Source: Candidatus Thiodiazotropha sp. CDECU1 (GTDB taxonomy: Bacteria > Pseudomonadota > Gammaproteobacteria > Chromatiales > Chromatiaceae). Taken from it: 64,000 nucleotides of DNA. Below are positions 8,985 through 17,861 of this stretch, one piece after another. Location of the stretch: NCBI RefSeq assembly GCF_963455295.1, contig NZ_OY734020.1, positions 2,666,001 to 2,730,000 of the forward strand. Reading direction: 5' to 3'. Both the position numbers and the translations under genes were made by a program. Position 1 is the stretch's first letter. Each line of letters starts with the position of its first letter. The notes under the pieces are model-generated. The model worked only from the letters and a program-made list of their open reading frames with translations, searched no databases and was not told where the DNA came from.

Positions 8985-9141
8985 TTATTTATTTGCGATA
9001 AGCAAAATATTGTCCCACCCGGCTTCTCTAAATAAGTAGAATGCACGAATGTCCATGAAGATACGTGCGTATGCTCATCAGTGGTTACTCTTATATCAAC
9101 CGGCAATCCTCCGCTGTCGAGCACGATCTGGAAATCAGGTT

Positions 9142-9675
9142 TCAGTGTAGATTACACGATATACCTTCCCTGATTGTAATTTGCGCTTTTCTGACAACGG
9201 GAAGCAGGTGCGGCACGGCGGATTGCCACTTTTCTGTTGTTTCCCACTCATCGCTTTTTAACTCCAGGGCGGCCTGTTGGGGAACCGGCCCCTCTGCATC
9301 AGCCGGGTTTCTCCAGCCGATATTGAATTCGATTTCAGAAAAGTCTGAAAGCTTATCAAAATACAAATAAAGAGAACCGCCTAGATATTGCGCGTATTCA
9401 ATGGCGGGCGTGTCCTCTCGATTGATTATTAAGCGGCATATTGCCAGTTCCGGATCGGCAATTCTCTTATTTTTATTTCCAAGAATGGCTGTTTTTAAGT
9501 CAATTTTCAGCCAAACGTTATGCAATGGTTTATTGGGCGTGTAGATTCGATAGACCACCCAATAATCATTTGCCCTGAGTTGTTTAGCGTTTATTATATG
9601 GGCGCCCCCGTCTTGTGCGACGGTGGCTGTGGTTCCGATAAATAACAATAGAAACAGAAAAGCAATTTTGTTCAT
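9142..9675 (-). CDS. Secreted hypothetical protein
   Basis: A 177-aa protein with a clear Sec signal peptide (MNKIAFLFLLLFIGTTATVAQ, cleavage near Ala20), so it is probably periplasmic. The mature part is predicted beta-rich (DYWVVYRIYTP, SLYLYFDKL), and its end reads TIREGISCNLH. No domain is recognised. It lies 33 bp downstream of the 9709-10401 gene on the same strand and may be cotranscribed with it. The AT content falls between that of the Nudix-like module and the GC-richer transfer genes. Confidence 0.65.
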   Translation of the reverse strand: MNKIAFLFLLLFIGTTATVAQDGGAHIINAKQLRANDYWVVYRIYTPNKPLHNVWLKIDLKTAILGNKNKRIADPELAICRLIINREDTPAIEYAQYLGGSLYLYFDKLSDFSEIEFNIGWRNPADAEGPVPQQAALELKSDEWETTEKWQSAVPHLLPVVRKAQITIREGISCNLH

Positions 9676-9708
9676 ACGTCCTTCCTGGAACTGTTGGGAG
9701 CGTCGCGT

Positions 9709-10401
9709 TTAGCTCTCGGCGATCTGCCCGGCTTCAAAGTTCACCTCAATGACCGTTCGTTCATGGGGGTATATTTCCTCACGCGCGCGGCGCAAATCCT
9801 GCACGATCCTCGCGAACATTTTCATCTCGTCCTGATAGGCATCCGAGAATACGTACGCTCTCATCTTCGGGTGTCTCGCCAAAAACTGATCGTTTTCCCT
9901 GGCTTTTTTATCAAGTCTGGTTAAGTCTATGTCTTCCCACACATATGCCAGTATCGTAATTGTTCCAAAATCTTTTCTGGTGAGGTCCAGCTGCGTTTCA
10001 TCACTATCAAGAGCGTCTCTTGCCTCTTTAATACGATCCGTATCAAGACCATGCATCTGGAGTTCAATAATCCCTTCGAGAGGATGTCCCGAGCCGGACC
10101 GAAACTCAAGCTCAAGTGTGGTTTCAAGCAACCCGCGGATCATGTCCTTCTCCTCAGGCGTGAATTCCGCAGCAATAACGTCCTGCCCGGAACCCCCGGC
10201 AGCTTCACGTGAAAATTTCATGACCGGGTTCCCTCTATGGTCAGGTGATGCCCAATCATACCAGCCTTGACCATTGAGTCGGAAGAAGTATCCGAACCAG
10301 TCATTCAATGCCCCCGAATGGCTTGCAAACTCGGCCCCGTTGGCTGGCCTCGGAAAGCCGCCCGGTCCATTTCCCAGGGGTTCGCTCTTGTTCGAGTTCA
10401 C
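9709..10401 (-). CDS. Soluble hypothetical protein
   Basis: A 230-aa protein without signal peptide or membrane segment and no family I recognise. The N-terminus is low-complexity (Asn, Gly, Pro). The middle has a helical EFTPEEKDMIRGLLETTLELEF stretch and the C-terminal 90 residues look alpha/beta (TITILAYVWEDIDLTRLD). It ends 33 bp before the secreted protein gene, consistent with a two-gene unit. The region between its start and the divergent gene at 10589 (about 190 bp) must hold both promoters. Confidence 0.6.
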   Translation of the reverse strand: MNSNKSEPLGNGPGGFPRPANGAEFASHSGALNDWFGYFFRLNGQGWYDWASPDHRGNPVMKFSREAAGGSGQDVIAAEFTPEEKDMIRGLLETTLELEFRSGSGHPLEGIIELQMHGLDTDRIKEARDALDSDETQLDLTRKDFGTITILAYVWEDIDLTRLDKKARENDQFLARHPKMRAYVFSDAYQDEMKMFARIVQDLRRAREEIYPHERTVIEVNFEAGQIAES

Positions 10402-10588
10402 TCCCCTATGGTAGAATCTCGACCCAGGAGCTGAACGCCACGGCTATGAGTGACCGAAAAGACAGCGCTTAAATGACACTGCCATTTCCATGCAGATGAT
10501 CTCTTTTTAAACCTGCTGGCAAACGTAGTGCCTTAAACACTCTTCGCTACATACAAGTCCAGCATTGTTTATGAAAGGAGATACTCGC

Positions 10589-11476
10589 ATGAGTACCAAT
10601 CTCTCTAAATTGTGCGCCGATTATTTGCGCACCGCTTACACGGCTACATCTTCCCAAAAGCTGAAAGCAACCCACGCGCGGGAACTGGTTGCGGCCTTCT
10701 TCGGCTATAAAAGCCATGCAGCTTTGATTGCAGAAACCGCCTATCCGCTAGATAACCTTGAAGAAGCCTATATCTTTGTCCCGGACATTCCCTTAATGGA
10801 ACGTCGGCGTAACCGCCTTAGCGGTTTACCGGAGGATTTGCCGCCATCCGAAGCGTTGGCCAAGCAGCTTGCAGCCTTTCTCTCTGATAATGGACATTGT
10901 GGCGGCAATGTCTGGCTGTATGAGAGCCTTGAGACCTATATCATGGAGGTCCTGCTGATTGAACATGATAATGTGATTTCAGATGAGCTCTCTGGCACGA
11001 TGGCGGAGACCAACGCTGCCTTTACCGAATGCCCGTATTATGAGGATGCCAGGATTGAAGATACAGGAGACAAGTTGGTGATTACTGTCACCGGGCAGCT
11101 TCAGGGGGAGCCGTTGGATGATAAACTTTTTTGCGGCGATACCATCAACATATCTGTGCGCGTCACCTTACCGCGTATGGCCGGAAAGCGTGGGTTCTAT
11201 GATTTCGAACTGGAAGCCGGAGGTGCGGTCAATGACGACTGGCGGGATAAAGAGATGCACTACGAGGTACCCAATATCCGGCCCAAGGATCAATGGCTGG
11301 AGATGACAGGCGGTTTCCGTCTCGGGGAAACACAGGAGCAGTTCCAGAACAGGCAGACCGAAATCCATACCCTGCGCAATCGTATTGCACAAGGCAAGGC
11401 TGGTGTGCGGGATGTAGAACGGTTGTCACACCTCCTGGGTACCGACCAGGAAGATGAGTTTGATAGCCCGTTTTAA
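10589..11476 (+). CDS. Plasmid-type protein with glyoxalase-superfamily-like N-terminal helix
   Basis: A 295-aa soluble protein. The start was chosen at the ATG of 10589 because AAAGGAG lies 8 bp upstream. The N-terminal segment LKATHARELVAAFFGYKSHA (about 24-43) resembles the short helical motif found at the start of many plasmid- and element-borne proteins annotated as glyoxalase-superfamily or unknown. The rest is acidic and alpha/beta with no catalytic motif I can name. A long inverted repeat follows immediately (11484-11541). The function is unknown. Confidence 0.6.
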   Translation: MSTNLSKLCADYLRTAYTATSSQKLKATHARELVAAFFGYKSHAALIAETAYPLDNLEEAYIFVPDIPLMERRRNRLSGLPEDLPPSEALAKQLAAFLSDNGHCGGNVWLYESLETYIMEVLLIEHDNVISDELSGTMAETNAAFTECPYYEDARIEDTGDKLVITVTGQLQGEPLDDKLFCGDTINISVRVTLPRMAGKRGFYDFELEAGGAVNDDWRDKEMHYEVPNIRPKDQWLEMTGGFRLGETQEQFQNRQTEIHTLRNRIAQGKAGVRDVERLSHLLGTDQEDEFDSPF

Positions 11477-11483
11477 ACGTCTG

Positions 11484-11541
11484 GATTAAGCTACCTGAGC
11501 GATTATCTTGCTGTCACGGATAATCGCTCAGTCGCTTAATC
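11484..11541. terminator. Long two-part inverted repeat after the 10589 gene
   Basis: Outer arms GATTAAGC (11484-11491) and GCTTAATC (11534-11541) and inner arms of 13 bp (11495-11507 and 11519-11531) are perfect complements, separated by 2-3-nt mismatched bulges and an 11-nt loop. It starts 7 bp after the stop codon, so transcription termination is likely. No strong T-tract follows, so a protein-binding site is the alternative. The rest of the gap to 11817 shows only weaker dyads near 11764-11803 and no gene. Confidence 0.55.
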
Positions 11542-11817
11542 ACCAGAATGCTCGACTTTCGGCCATAGCGCCAGCGGCACGGAAAAGAAAGCACTGCTGC
11601 ACTGCAATAAACTTCTAAATCGCGCATATAGTTCCGGTATTGCAAAAAAAGTAGTCCTTTAGGCAGGATGCCAGTGAACGTGTAGCCGTTCAATCAGCAT
11701 TCAAGGGAGCGTTCCTGCTGCCTCCCATGACCAAAGAGCTTTCAGCGCCCTTTGGAAACCAAGACCAGAATGGGGGGATGTTCAGCGATTAAAATTCTGG
11801 CCTGTCGGCCAACATAA

Positions 11818-12810
11818 TTAGTGTTCCATGTATGGCATGATTTCCTCTGCGTTATGAATAGCTGGCGGCAGGTTCTTGCCAGATGTGATAAGCATATTCA
11901 GGTAATCGTTCCAAGCGTCTCCTGCATACCATTGTGGAGGCTTTAATGCCAACAGGTCTTCATCAATACGCTCGAAAAGTTCTATGAGCGGATCAACGGA
12001 CGTCAGGTGTTGAGTTGCCCACGTCCGTTCGTCAGAATCGGAGAATGCAAATTCAGTGACCGCTCTAAAAATAGAACTTTGAGCGGCGGTAAGCCGGACA
12101 CGCGTCATACCGCCAAGATCCGGCAGGCGCTTCCATACTGACAATTTGTCGGAGAACGTCTGGAGCCTATCAAGATATCTCGGCACTTCTTCAGGCAAAC
12201 TTATGTTTTGGGCTTGGGCATGAGCGAGTTTCGGTTTGAGTTGTTTCAGAAGCGCTTCAACACGCTCCAAATACCAGTCAAGTTCTTCTTCAGGAACGGG
12301 AGTATGCCACGCCGAAAACTGTGCTTGAGCGTGCTTGAGTGCCAGCGTGCTTTCGGCGGGCCCGACTCCGGCAGACGATAAGCGCGCACTGAGTAGTTGC
12401 AGTTCAAAAAACTCTACCGTGGAAGCGCTTGTCAGAGTTCCATCAACTTCACGAAGCGCCTCATCGTAATGAAGCCGCAGCATCACGCCTGCCGTGCCGC
12501 CTAAACCAACACAAATGGCAAACGCGAGAATGCTGATACCTGCCGCACGGATTTTATCGGGTGTCGAAACATCACTATAATCGACCCGCGTTAAATAAAC
12601 CCCTCCAGAGCCGCCGATCAGCGCAAACAACAGAGGTAAAGCCACCCCGACAATCGGGCTGCTGCTTAACCCTCCAGCAAAACCAATCAGGAGGCCGAGG
12701 CATGCCATGCCAACCACAAACCAGTAGATGGCATACCGTAAATGCTTGGTGTTCACGATGGGGGCACGGAGTACCCAAATCCCATTGTCAGCTGACTTCG
12801 AACCGGACAT
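11818..12810 (-). CDS. Membrane protein with large helical cytoplasmic or periplasmic domain
   Basis: A 330-aa protein of unknown function (start taken at the ATG of 12810, MSGSKSADNG). Three or four hydrophobic segments lie between about residues 24 and 115 (YAIYWFVVGMACLGLLIGF, GVALPLLFALIGG and ISILAFAICVGLGGT). A long soluble helical domain follows, rich in Leu, Glu, Gln and Ala. No motif points to a reaction. It is a single-gene unit on the minus strand, between the inverted-repeat region and a 500-bp non-coding stretch. Confidence 0.6.
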   Translation of the reverse strand: MSGSKSADNGIWVLRAPIVNTKHLRYAIYWFVVGMACLGLLIGFAGGLSSSPIVGVALPLLFALIGGSGGVYLTRVDYSDVSTPDKIRAAGISILAFAICVGLGGTAGVMLRLHYDEALREVDGTLTSASTVEFFELQLLSARLSSAGVGPAESTLALKHAQAQFSAWHTPVPEEELDWYLERVEALLKQLKPKLAHAQAQNISLPEEVPRYLDRLQTFSDKLSVWKRLPDLGGMTRVRLTAAQSSIFRAVTEFAFSDSDERTWATQHLTSVDPLIELFERIDEDLLALKPPQWYAGDAWNDYLNMLITSGKNLPPAIHNAEEIMPYMEH

Positions 12811-13328
12811 TCCTATCTCCTGCACCATAACAACGATTGTCGCCTTAGATTAGCAAATCTTAACGATACCCTGCCTTAATTGCCTGTGAGAGGCATAGCT
12901 TGGCATGCCTTTCCAGTGGCCGTAATACGGCACGCTGTTTGTATTACGCTTTGTTCATGATGTTCGCGTTTCACGCAAGGTGTGCGTTGTACTACAACGC
13001 TACCTTGGCAAGGGAGATCGCTGCCGCTCTCCCGTTGCATCCCTCTGGGCCGCTCTAGGTTTCGGAAGACGGGAAACCATCCTCCTCAGGCAAGAGCTGA
13101 AATGGCGCACCGCAGGCATCGGGCGTTTATGCGCCATGCAACCGTATCGCCGGTTGAGCACTCGCAGGGCATTGAGAATTGTCCTCTCCACCTGCACCGA
13201 ACCATGCACCAACCGCCCGCCGATTGGGTGCCGTGAGCGTCTCACCACTCAACCACGACCACTGTTTCGCCAGTGGATGATGACCAGGGGAACGCCCCTG
13301 GATGCGAAATACAGATAACCACTACGAT
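12811..13328. other. Non-coding stretch with two adjacent hairpins
   Basis: No convincing gene is seen; short open frames on both strands lack ribosome-binding sites and protein-like composition. Near the end of the protease gene are two neat stem-loops: CCACTG/CAGTGG (13259-13264 and 13271-13276) and CCAGGGG/CCCCTGG (13284-13290 and 13295-13301, 4-nt loop). They lie 28-70 bp past the protease stop and may end that transcript. Confidence 0.45.
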
Positions 13329-15938
13329 TTAATGCGCACCTGGTTGCAATCGCAAACGGATTTTTGTTTCAACCTCGTCAAAAACATCGTATTGAACATC
13401 TGCTTCAACCTGTAACGTTACAGCAAGAGCAAACGTAATATCCTCATCCTGGTTGAGTCCACCATTCGAGGTATCTCGGCATTGAACACGAATTGGTAAT
13501 TCCCCATCCTCACCGAAATCCGGTACAGTCAGTTTTTTGTTTACCATTCTCCTTGACCATACCGATCCACGCTTCACCATATTCGCGTCCGGTCCATCAG
13601 ATTTTAGTGCCAAGCTCCAGCCTTTATCCTCTTCCTCATCAACATCGTCAGCAATAACAGCTTCCAAACTCGCAAGACGATATTGCGCACGCGCAGGATT
13701 TACTGGTGAAAACCATGCGATTGTCGTCCGCATTGAACGCGGCACACGATCACCTGACATGGAGGCAGGAAGGGGCATTCTAAAAATCTGCGCCTGATCC
13801 TTGCGGATGGAGCCAAATCCCACCAAGGTCACACCATTTTCAGGGGAATGCCGCATCAACTCCGGAGCGATGACGCCATGCCCAAAGTGACGGCAAACTT
13901 CTTCTTTTGCCCTGACATGTTGGTGCGGCCCCAAAAGATGATTTTCTTCTTCGTAGAGATCACGAGCATCGTCAGGCCATCGCGCAGCATTTACGGCTAA
14001 GGCGCGTGTTAGCAAAGCATAAGTCCATCGTGGAAGTTCTTGCCCTTCGTAAGGGCCATTCTCTCCGACAAGTACCTCAGCAGATTGTAGGATAGCTCGG
14101 GTTGCCATAGCTGTAGCTGCGCTGGTTCCACGGGATTTCAAAGTTCCCTGCATACCGCCGCGTGGTGCAGCCACAATAAGCCCCGTCCGCTGAGAAGGTT
14201 CAACATAATGAAGTCTCGTATTCTGCCCCTGAGGAAAGGCACGTACTTCCTGACTTCCACCAATCTCCAAGATATCAGGCTTAATTGAACGGTGTAAACC
14301 GAGTCCACGCGCACTCGTTATTTGAGGTGTCTGGCCGTCTGGGCCTTCTAGTCTTATGATTCCAGATACATCTGGAGCTGTGTAACCATTCAAATCCCTT
14401 GAAATCGCACCCACTGTTACACTATTCAATGCTTCCGCAGGAGAAAGCAAGGTGCGTCCATGAGACAATTCCCTCATTGCTGTGCGAACGATGCCACGTT
14501 GTTCATTCTCATCTGCATCTTCAAATGCGCTAGCACTGATACCTGACAAAATAATGGGGTCACCGATATTGCCTGCTGAAATAACAAATAAAACACCTTC
14601 CTTTACGGACCACCAGTCCATAAGGCGGGCTAGAGCACTTATTCGACCTGCAAAGCGATTATCAGGCACGCCAATAGAAAAGTTCACAACAAAGACATCT
14701 GTTGAAAGCGCTTCATCACCTGTCAATAAGTGCACCAAAGCAGAATGAACCAAATCAACAAATAGCTTGTCTCCTGGTGACCATGGACCAGAATCACTGT
14801 CCACAAGCAAAGGAATACTTACGAGGCGTGTATCCTGTAATGGTTTTCCGTCACTTTCCAGGTCTCCACGCAAGATCAGCGAAGCCATCGCTGTGGCATG
14901 GTAACGTTGATCGACCGTAGATAGTCTCACGAGATCATGAACGTCTTCTATAACCACACCTCCGTCGAGCGCTGCATGTCCAGCAACAGGCGTTCCATCC
15001 AAGAGCGCAACTCGAATCGGAGCAGCAACATCAAAATTTCCCTCCGATTCACCCTCTCCAGTGTCGCTTTCTTTATCGTCTGGTACCGCTTGCCCTATGG
15101 TTTGTGGCAAGATGAATTGAACGCCCTCCAGTGTAGCCAGCCCACCAGCGCTTGCCGGGGCATCAAGCATTGTCCGTACTGCATGGACAGGCATCCGGGC
15201 CAATATAGCATCATAAGTAAACCCAATTTCCTCAATTATACTTCGATCAACTATTCCCCCACCAAGTCCAGCGATGCGATCTTCCGTCTCCTTTCGCCAG
15301 CTTGCCCGTTTTGCTTGATTAATTGTTGGCCATAGTTCAATTTCCAGTGTAGTTTCTTTGTTGTCGTCGAGCGGAAGCCTGTCTTCGATAACTTCACGCG
15401 CACTCTCAGTAAGTCTGTCTTCCGGTCCCCAGGGACGTATCTCTAGTAAGAGATCAAAAGCATTCCACCAGGGAGCAGCGCCTCTAGGTTTGGATTCACC
15501 ATTTTGATATGCCTTCCATAGCGACAATATCTGCTCAAAAACCGCCAACGTTGGCATCGTAGCGTAGAGCGTTCTTGAAAGCGCTTTTTCTTTGTCTGGG
15601 GGAATAAATCCTTCAGGAAACGCCAAAACCTCTTCAAGTTCAGTTTCAGCAAATACCTCAAGACCTATGTCACTAGCAGCACGTGCGAAATTTTGGATAT
15701 TTCCGGCAGTGATGAAAACCAGCGCCCGCTCTGGAGCAATACCGGCTGGGTCTTGACGAAGTACAACTTCCGGCTCATCTGTATTTAATGCACCATCAAG
15801 GCGTTCGAATGTTCTTTGGAAACGGTGGCTCTGAATAGTTTTTCCTGGCCCATGTGGTCGCGGTGGTGTTCTTGGCTTACCAGTTTTCCTGGTAAATGGC
15901 GTCGGGTCAGGAAATCGTAAAATAGGTCTGTCAGCCAT
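13329..15938 (-). CDS. Subtilisin-like (S8) serine protease paired with an AAA+ ATPase
   Basis: A predicted intracellular serine peptidase of 869 aa; no signal peptide is seen. The catalytic triad is visible: Asp314 in VALLDGTPVAGH, His347 in RYHATAMASLI and Ser606 in SRGTSAATAMA. The oxyanion Asn457 lies in VISAGN. About 300 residues of helical sequence precede the protease domain and a beta-rich domain follows. The ATG at 15938 overlaps the AAA+ gene by 8 bp, so the two are translationally coupled. ATPase-subtilase pairs recur on mobile elements and are widely suspected to be conflict or defence modules in which the ATPase controls the protease. That role is inferred here. The alternative is regulated proteolysis of a host or element protein. 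Confidence 0.85.
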   Translation of the reverse strand: MADRPILRFPDPTPFTRKTGKPRTPPRPHGPGKTIQSHRFQRTFERLDGALNTDEPEVVLRQDPAGIAPERALVFITAGNIQNFARAASDIGLEVFAETELEEVLAFPEGFIPPDKEKALSRTLYATMPTLAVFEQILSLWKAYQNGESKPRGAAPWWNAFDLLLEIRPWGPEDRLTESAREVIEDRLPLDDNKETTLEIELWPTINQAKRASWRKETEDRIAGLGGGIVDRSIIEEIGFTYDAILARMPVHAVRTMLDAPASAGGLATLEGVQFILPQTIGQAVPDDKESDTGEGESEGNFDVAAPIRVALLDGTPVAGHAALDGGVVIEDVHDLVRLSTVDQRYHATAMASLILRGDLESDGKPLQDTRLVSIPLLVDSDSGPWSPGDKLFVDLVHSALVHLLTGDEALSTDVFVVNFSIGVPDNRFAGRISALARLMDWWSVKEGVLFVISAGNIGDPIILSGISASAFEDADENEQRGIVRTAMRELSHGRTLLSPAEALNSVTVGAISRDLNGYTAPDVSGIIRLEGPDGQTPQITSARGLGLHRSIKPDILEIGGSQEVRAFPQGQNTRLHYVEPSQRTGLIVAAPRGGMQGTLKSRGTSAATAMATRAILQSAEVLVGENGPYEGQELPRWTYALLTRALAVNAARWPDDARDLYEEENHLLGPHQHVRAKEEVCRHFGHGVIAPELMRHSPENGVTLVGFGSIRKDQAQIFRMPLPASMSGDRVPRSMRTTIAWFSPVNPARAQYRLASLEAVIADDVDEEEDKGWSLALKSDGPDANMVKRGSVWSRRMVNKKLTVPDFGEDGELPIRVQCRDTSNGGLNQDEDITFALAVTLQVEADVQYDVFDEVETKIRLRLQPGAH

Positions 15939-16926
15939 CTTCCATGTCTCCATCAGGTTTATAACGCCGTGAAGCAAAAACTTTCACGCGACTATCAAGA
16001 ATAGACCGCAATTCACGTTCCCCCTGTGCCAAAGCAAGACGACGCTTTACGTCCAAAAAGAAAGCTTCCGCCTCTGAATAGCTCGTCGGCATGAGTGTTT
16101 CACACAGACGTTTCGCTGTATAACCTGGTTGTCCATAAAGTGTTTTCAGTTGATCAGAAAAGTACGAAATCATTTGTTTCGGCGATGGCTTGTCAAGCTT
16201 AAGCCGAAACTCAAACCGTCGCCAAGCTGCCCTGTCAAGCAGCTCTGGATGATTGGTTGCGCCAACTAATACACAGTAAGGCGGCAAATCATCAAGCTGT
16301 AAAAGCAGTGTCGTTACAACCCGCTTTATTTCGCCGGTTTCATGAATATCACCACGCTCTTTACCGATAGCATCGAACTCATCAAAAAACAGCACACACG
16401 GCTCTGTTCGTACAAAATCAAATAAACGCCGTAATCGTTGCGCCGTCTCGCCAAGATAACTCGTTACGACTGCCTCATATCGCACTGTGAAAAGTGGAAG
16501 CGCCAATTCAAAGGCTAAAGCTTCCGCAAGGGATGTCTTGCCGTTTCCAGGTGGACCGGCAAGTAACACACGATGCCGCGGCTCCATACCGTGCGCCCTT
16601 AAAACGTCAGCTCGCTGCTGCTCTTCTATCAGTTCATCACATGCGCTTCGAACTGATTCATCCAAATAGAGATCGCATATTGACCGCCTGGGCTCATAGC
16701 GTTGAATTCCACCTGAACCATCTCTCACTCTCGGAACAGGCTTAGCATGCCCGTTTCTATTATTTGGTTGCGCAGTATCGAGAACGCGCGCAATTCGGTC
16801 TGCCACACCCGTGTGCTTTTTTGCCCGCTCGTCCGCAGCAATCGCTTCAGCCGTTGCCCGCACATCCGCTGCGTCCCCCATAACACCTGCCTTTACGAGA
16901 TTGATAATGAGATCACTTCGTGCCAT
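15931..16926 (-). CDS. AAA+ ATPase paired with the subtilisin-like protease
   Basis: A 331-aa AAA+ ATPase of the classical group (spastin/FtsH-like core). Walker A is GPPGNGKT at 124-131, Walker B is LFFDEFDA with Asp182-Glu183, sensor 1 is Asn225 in GATNHPELLDRA, and candidate arginine fingers lie in AAWRRFEF (about 233-237). The first 80 residues form a helical N-terminal domain that may bind substrate or partner. It overlaps the protease gene downstream by 8 bp and is the first gene of the pair. Its promoter must lie in 16927-17160. It likely acts as the sensing or regulatory half of the module. Confidence 0.87.
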   Translation of the reverse strand: MARSDLIINLVKAGVMGDAADVRATAEAIAADERAKKHTGVADRIARVLDTAQPNNRNGHAKPVPRVRDGSGGIQRYEPRRSICDLYLDESVRSACDELIEEQQRADVLRAHGMEPRHRVLLAGPPGNGKTSLAEALAFELALPLFTVRYEAVVTSYLGETAQRLRRLFDFVRTEPCVLFFDEFDAIGKERGDIHETGEIKRVVTTLLLQLDDLPPYCVLVGATNHPELLDRAAWRRFEFRLKLDKPSPKQMISYFSDQLKTLYGQPGYTAKRLCETLMPTSYSEAEAFFLDVKRRLALAQGERELRSILDSRVKVFASRRYKPDGDMEDG

Positions 16927-17162
16927 GGGAATAAACTCTAACCTCTCTTGATATGCTTACTTTTACTGCACCACTTCTGCGATTCGCCCGTATTTCGCCA
17001 TATTGCCACGGATTTACACGAAAGTCTCCCGGAATATTCATTTTTAGCACGGTTAATCAAAAACAACCCATTTCCCTTCACTTACCGATACCGGTAAAGT
17101 TCCGTTTCTTTAGCGAATGCTACTGCTGAGAACTCTGCTCATATCTAGATCTCCTTAGCTCC

Positions 17163-17336
17163 CGTGAAATTTAACTGTGGCAAGCCTGGCATCAGCCCGG
17201 ACGCTGCAAGTCTTCCCTTCGGCTACGGCCATCAAACCCGTGTCCTCATTCTTGCGGGCCGCGCCAATTTTGATGGCCTTCGGACCGTTCCGCTCTCCTT
17301 AATGGCTGCTGCCTGCCGTGAAGCCACGATTTCACG
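17163..17336 (+). promoter_or_regulatory. Foldable leader upstream of ardA
   Basis: The 174 bp just ahead of ardA contain nested long-range complements. CGTGAAAT (17163-17170) pairs with ATTTCACG (17329-17336), and GGCCATCAAA (17227-17236) pairs with TTTGATGGCC (17269-17278). Local GC-rich stems lie inside. The antirestriction genes of IncN plasmid pKM101 are driven by conserved upstream (CUP) elements, and leading-region promoters can form on folded single-stranded DNA. A similar single-strand promoter or structured 5' RNA is inferred here. Confidence 0.5.
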
Positions 17337-17355
17337 AATAGCAGGAGATAAGACC

Positions 17356-17841
17356 ATGACCACCTTTTACGCCCAGCCATACTCCATCGATCACACCGGA
17401 TTTTACTTTGACAGCCTTGAAGCTTTCGAGGCCGGAATGGAAAAGCTGAACGCCAAAGGCTGTGAAGAAGTCGAAATCCAGTTTATTGACGGTGAATGTG
17501 GCCTTACTCGACTCGCCAACGCCGCCGGGATTGGTCAGGGAACCGTTGCACTCTGGTTTGAAGAACTAGATGACCTCGATACAGAGCAAATCGACCAGCT
17601 TTGCTTCCTGCTGGATTGCGGCTTTGACCTGGAGGACGCTCTCACACGCTACGAAGAGGTCTGCATCTTCCACGGCAGCGCCGCCGATTATGCGCAGGAG
17701 CTAATCGAAGAGACCACCGATATTCCAGAGAACCTGCGCTTCTATATCGACTACGACGCCATCGCCCGCGACATGGGCTACAACGGCGAGATCGTTGAGA
17801 TTGACCGCGAGGTGATCGTCACCAACGCCCACGAGTTCTAG
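17356..17841 (+). CDS. ardA: Antirestriction protein ArdA
   Basis: A DNA-mimic protein that inhibits type I restriction-modification enzymes during entry of the element into a new cell. The 161-aa protein is strongly acidic and begins FYAQPYSIDHTGFYFDSLEA, followed by EEVEIQFIDGE, both typical of ArdA. The C-terminal third carries IPENLRFYIDYDAIARDMG, another family hallmark. The start was put at the ATG of 17356, preceded by GCAGGAG, instead of the longer open frame that runs back into the leader. Its position behind a foldable leader fits early expression after conjugation. Confidence 0.9.
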   Translation: MTTFYAQPYSIDHTGFYFDSLEAFEAGMEKLNAKGCEEVEIQFIDGECGLTRLANAAGIGQGTVALWFEELDDLDTEQIDQLCFLLDCGFDLEDALTRYEEVCIFHGSAADYAQELIEETTDIPENLRFYIDYDAIARDMGYNGEIVEIDREVIVTNAHEF

Positions 17842-17861
17842 GGGCATGCCCCTTATCAGAA

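Noticed and set aside
12980..13318. A plus-strand 112-codon frame and a minus-strand frame across 13000-13248
   Set aside because: Arg/Cys-rich composition, no ribosome-binding sites and overlapping hairpins; treated as non-coding.
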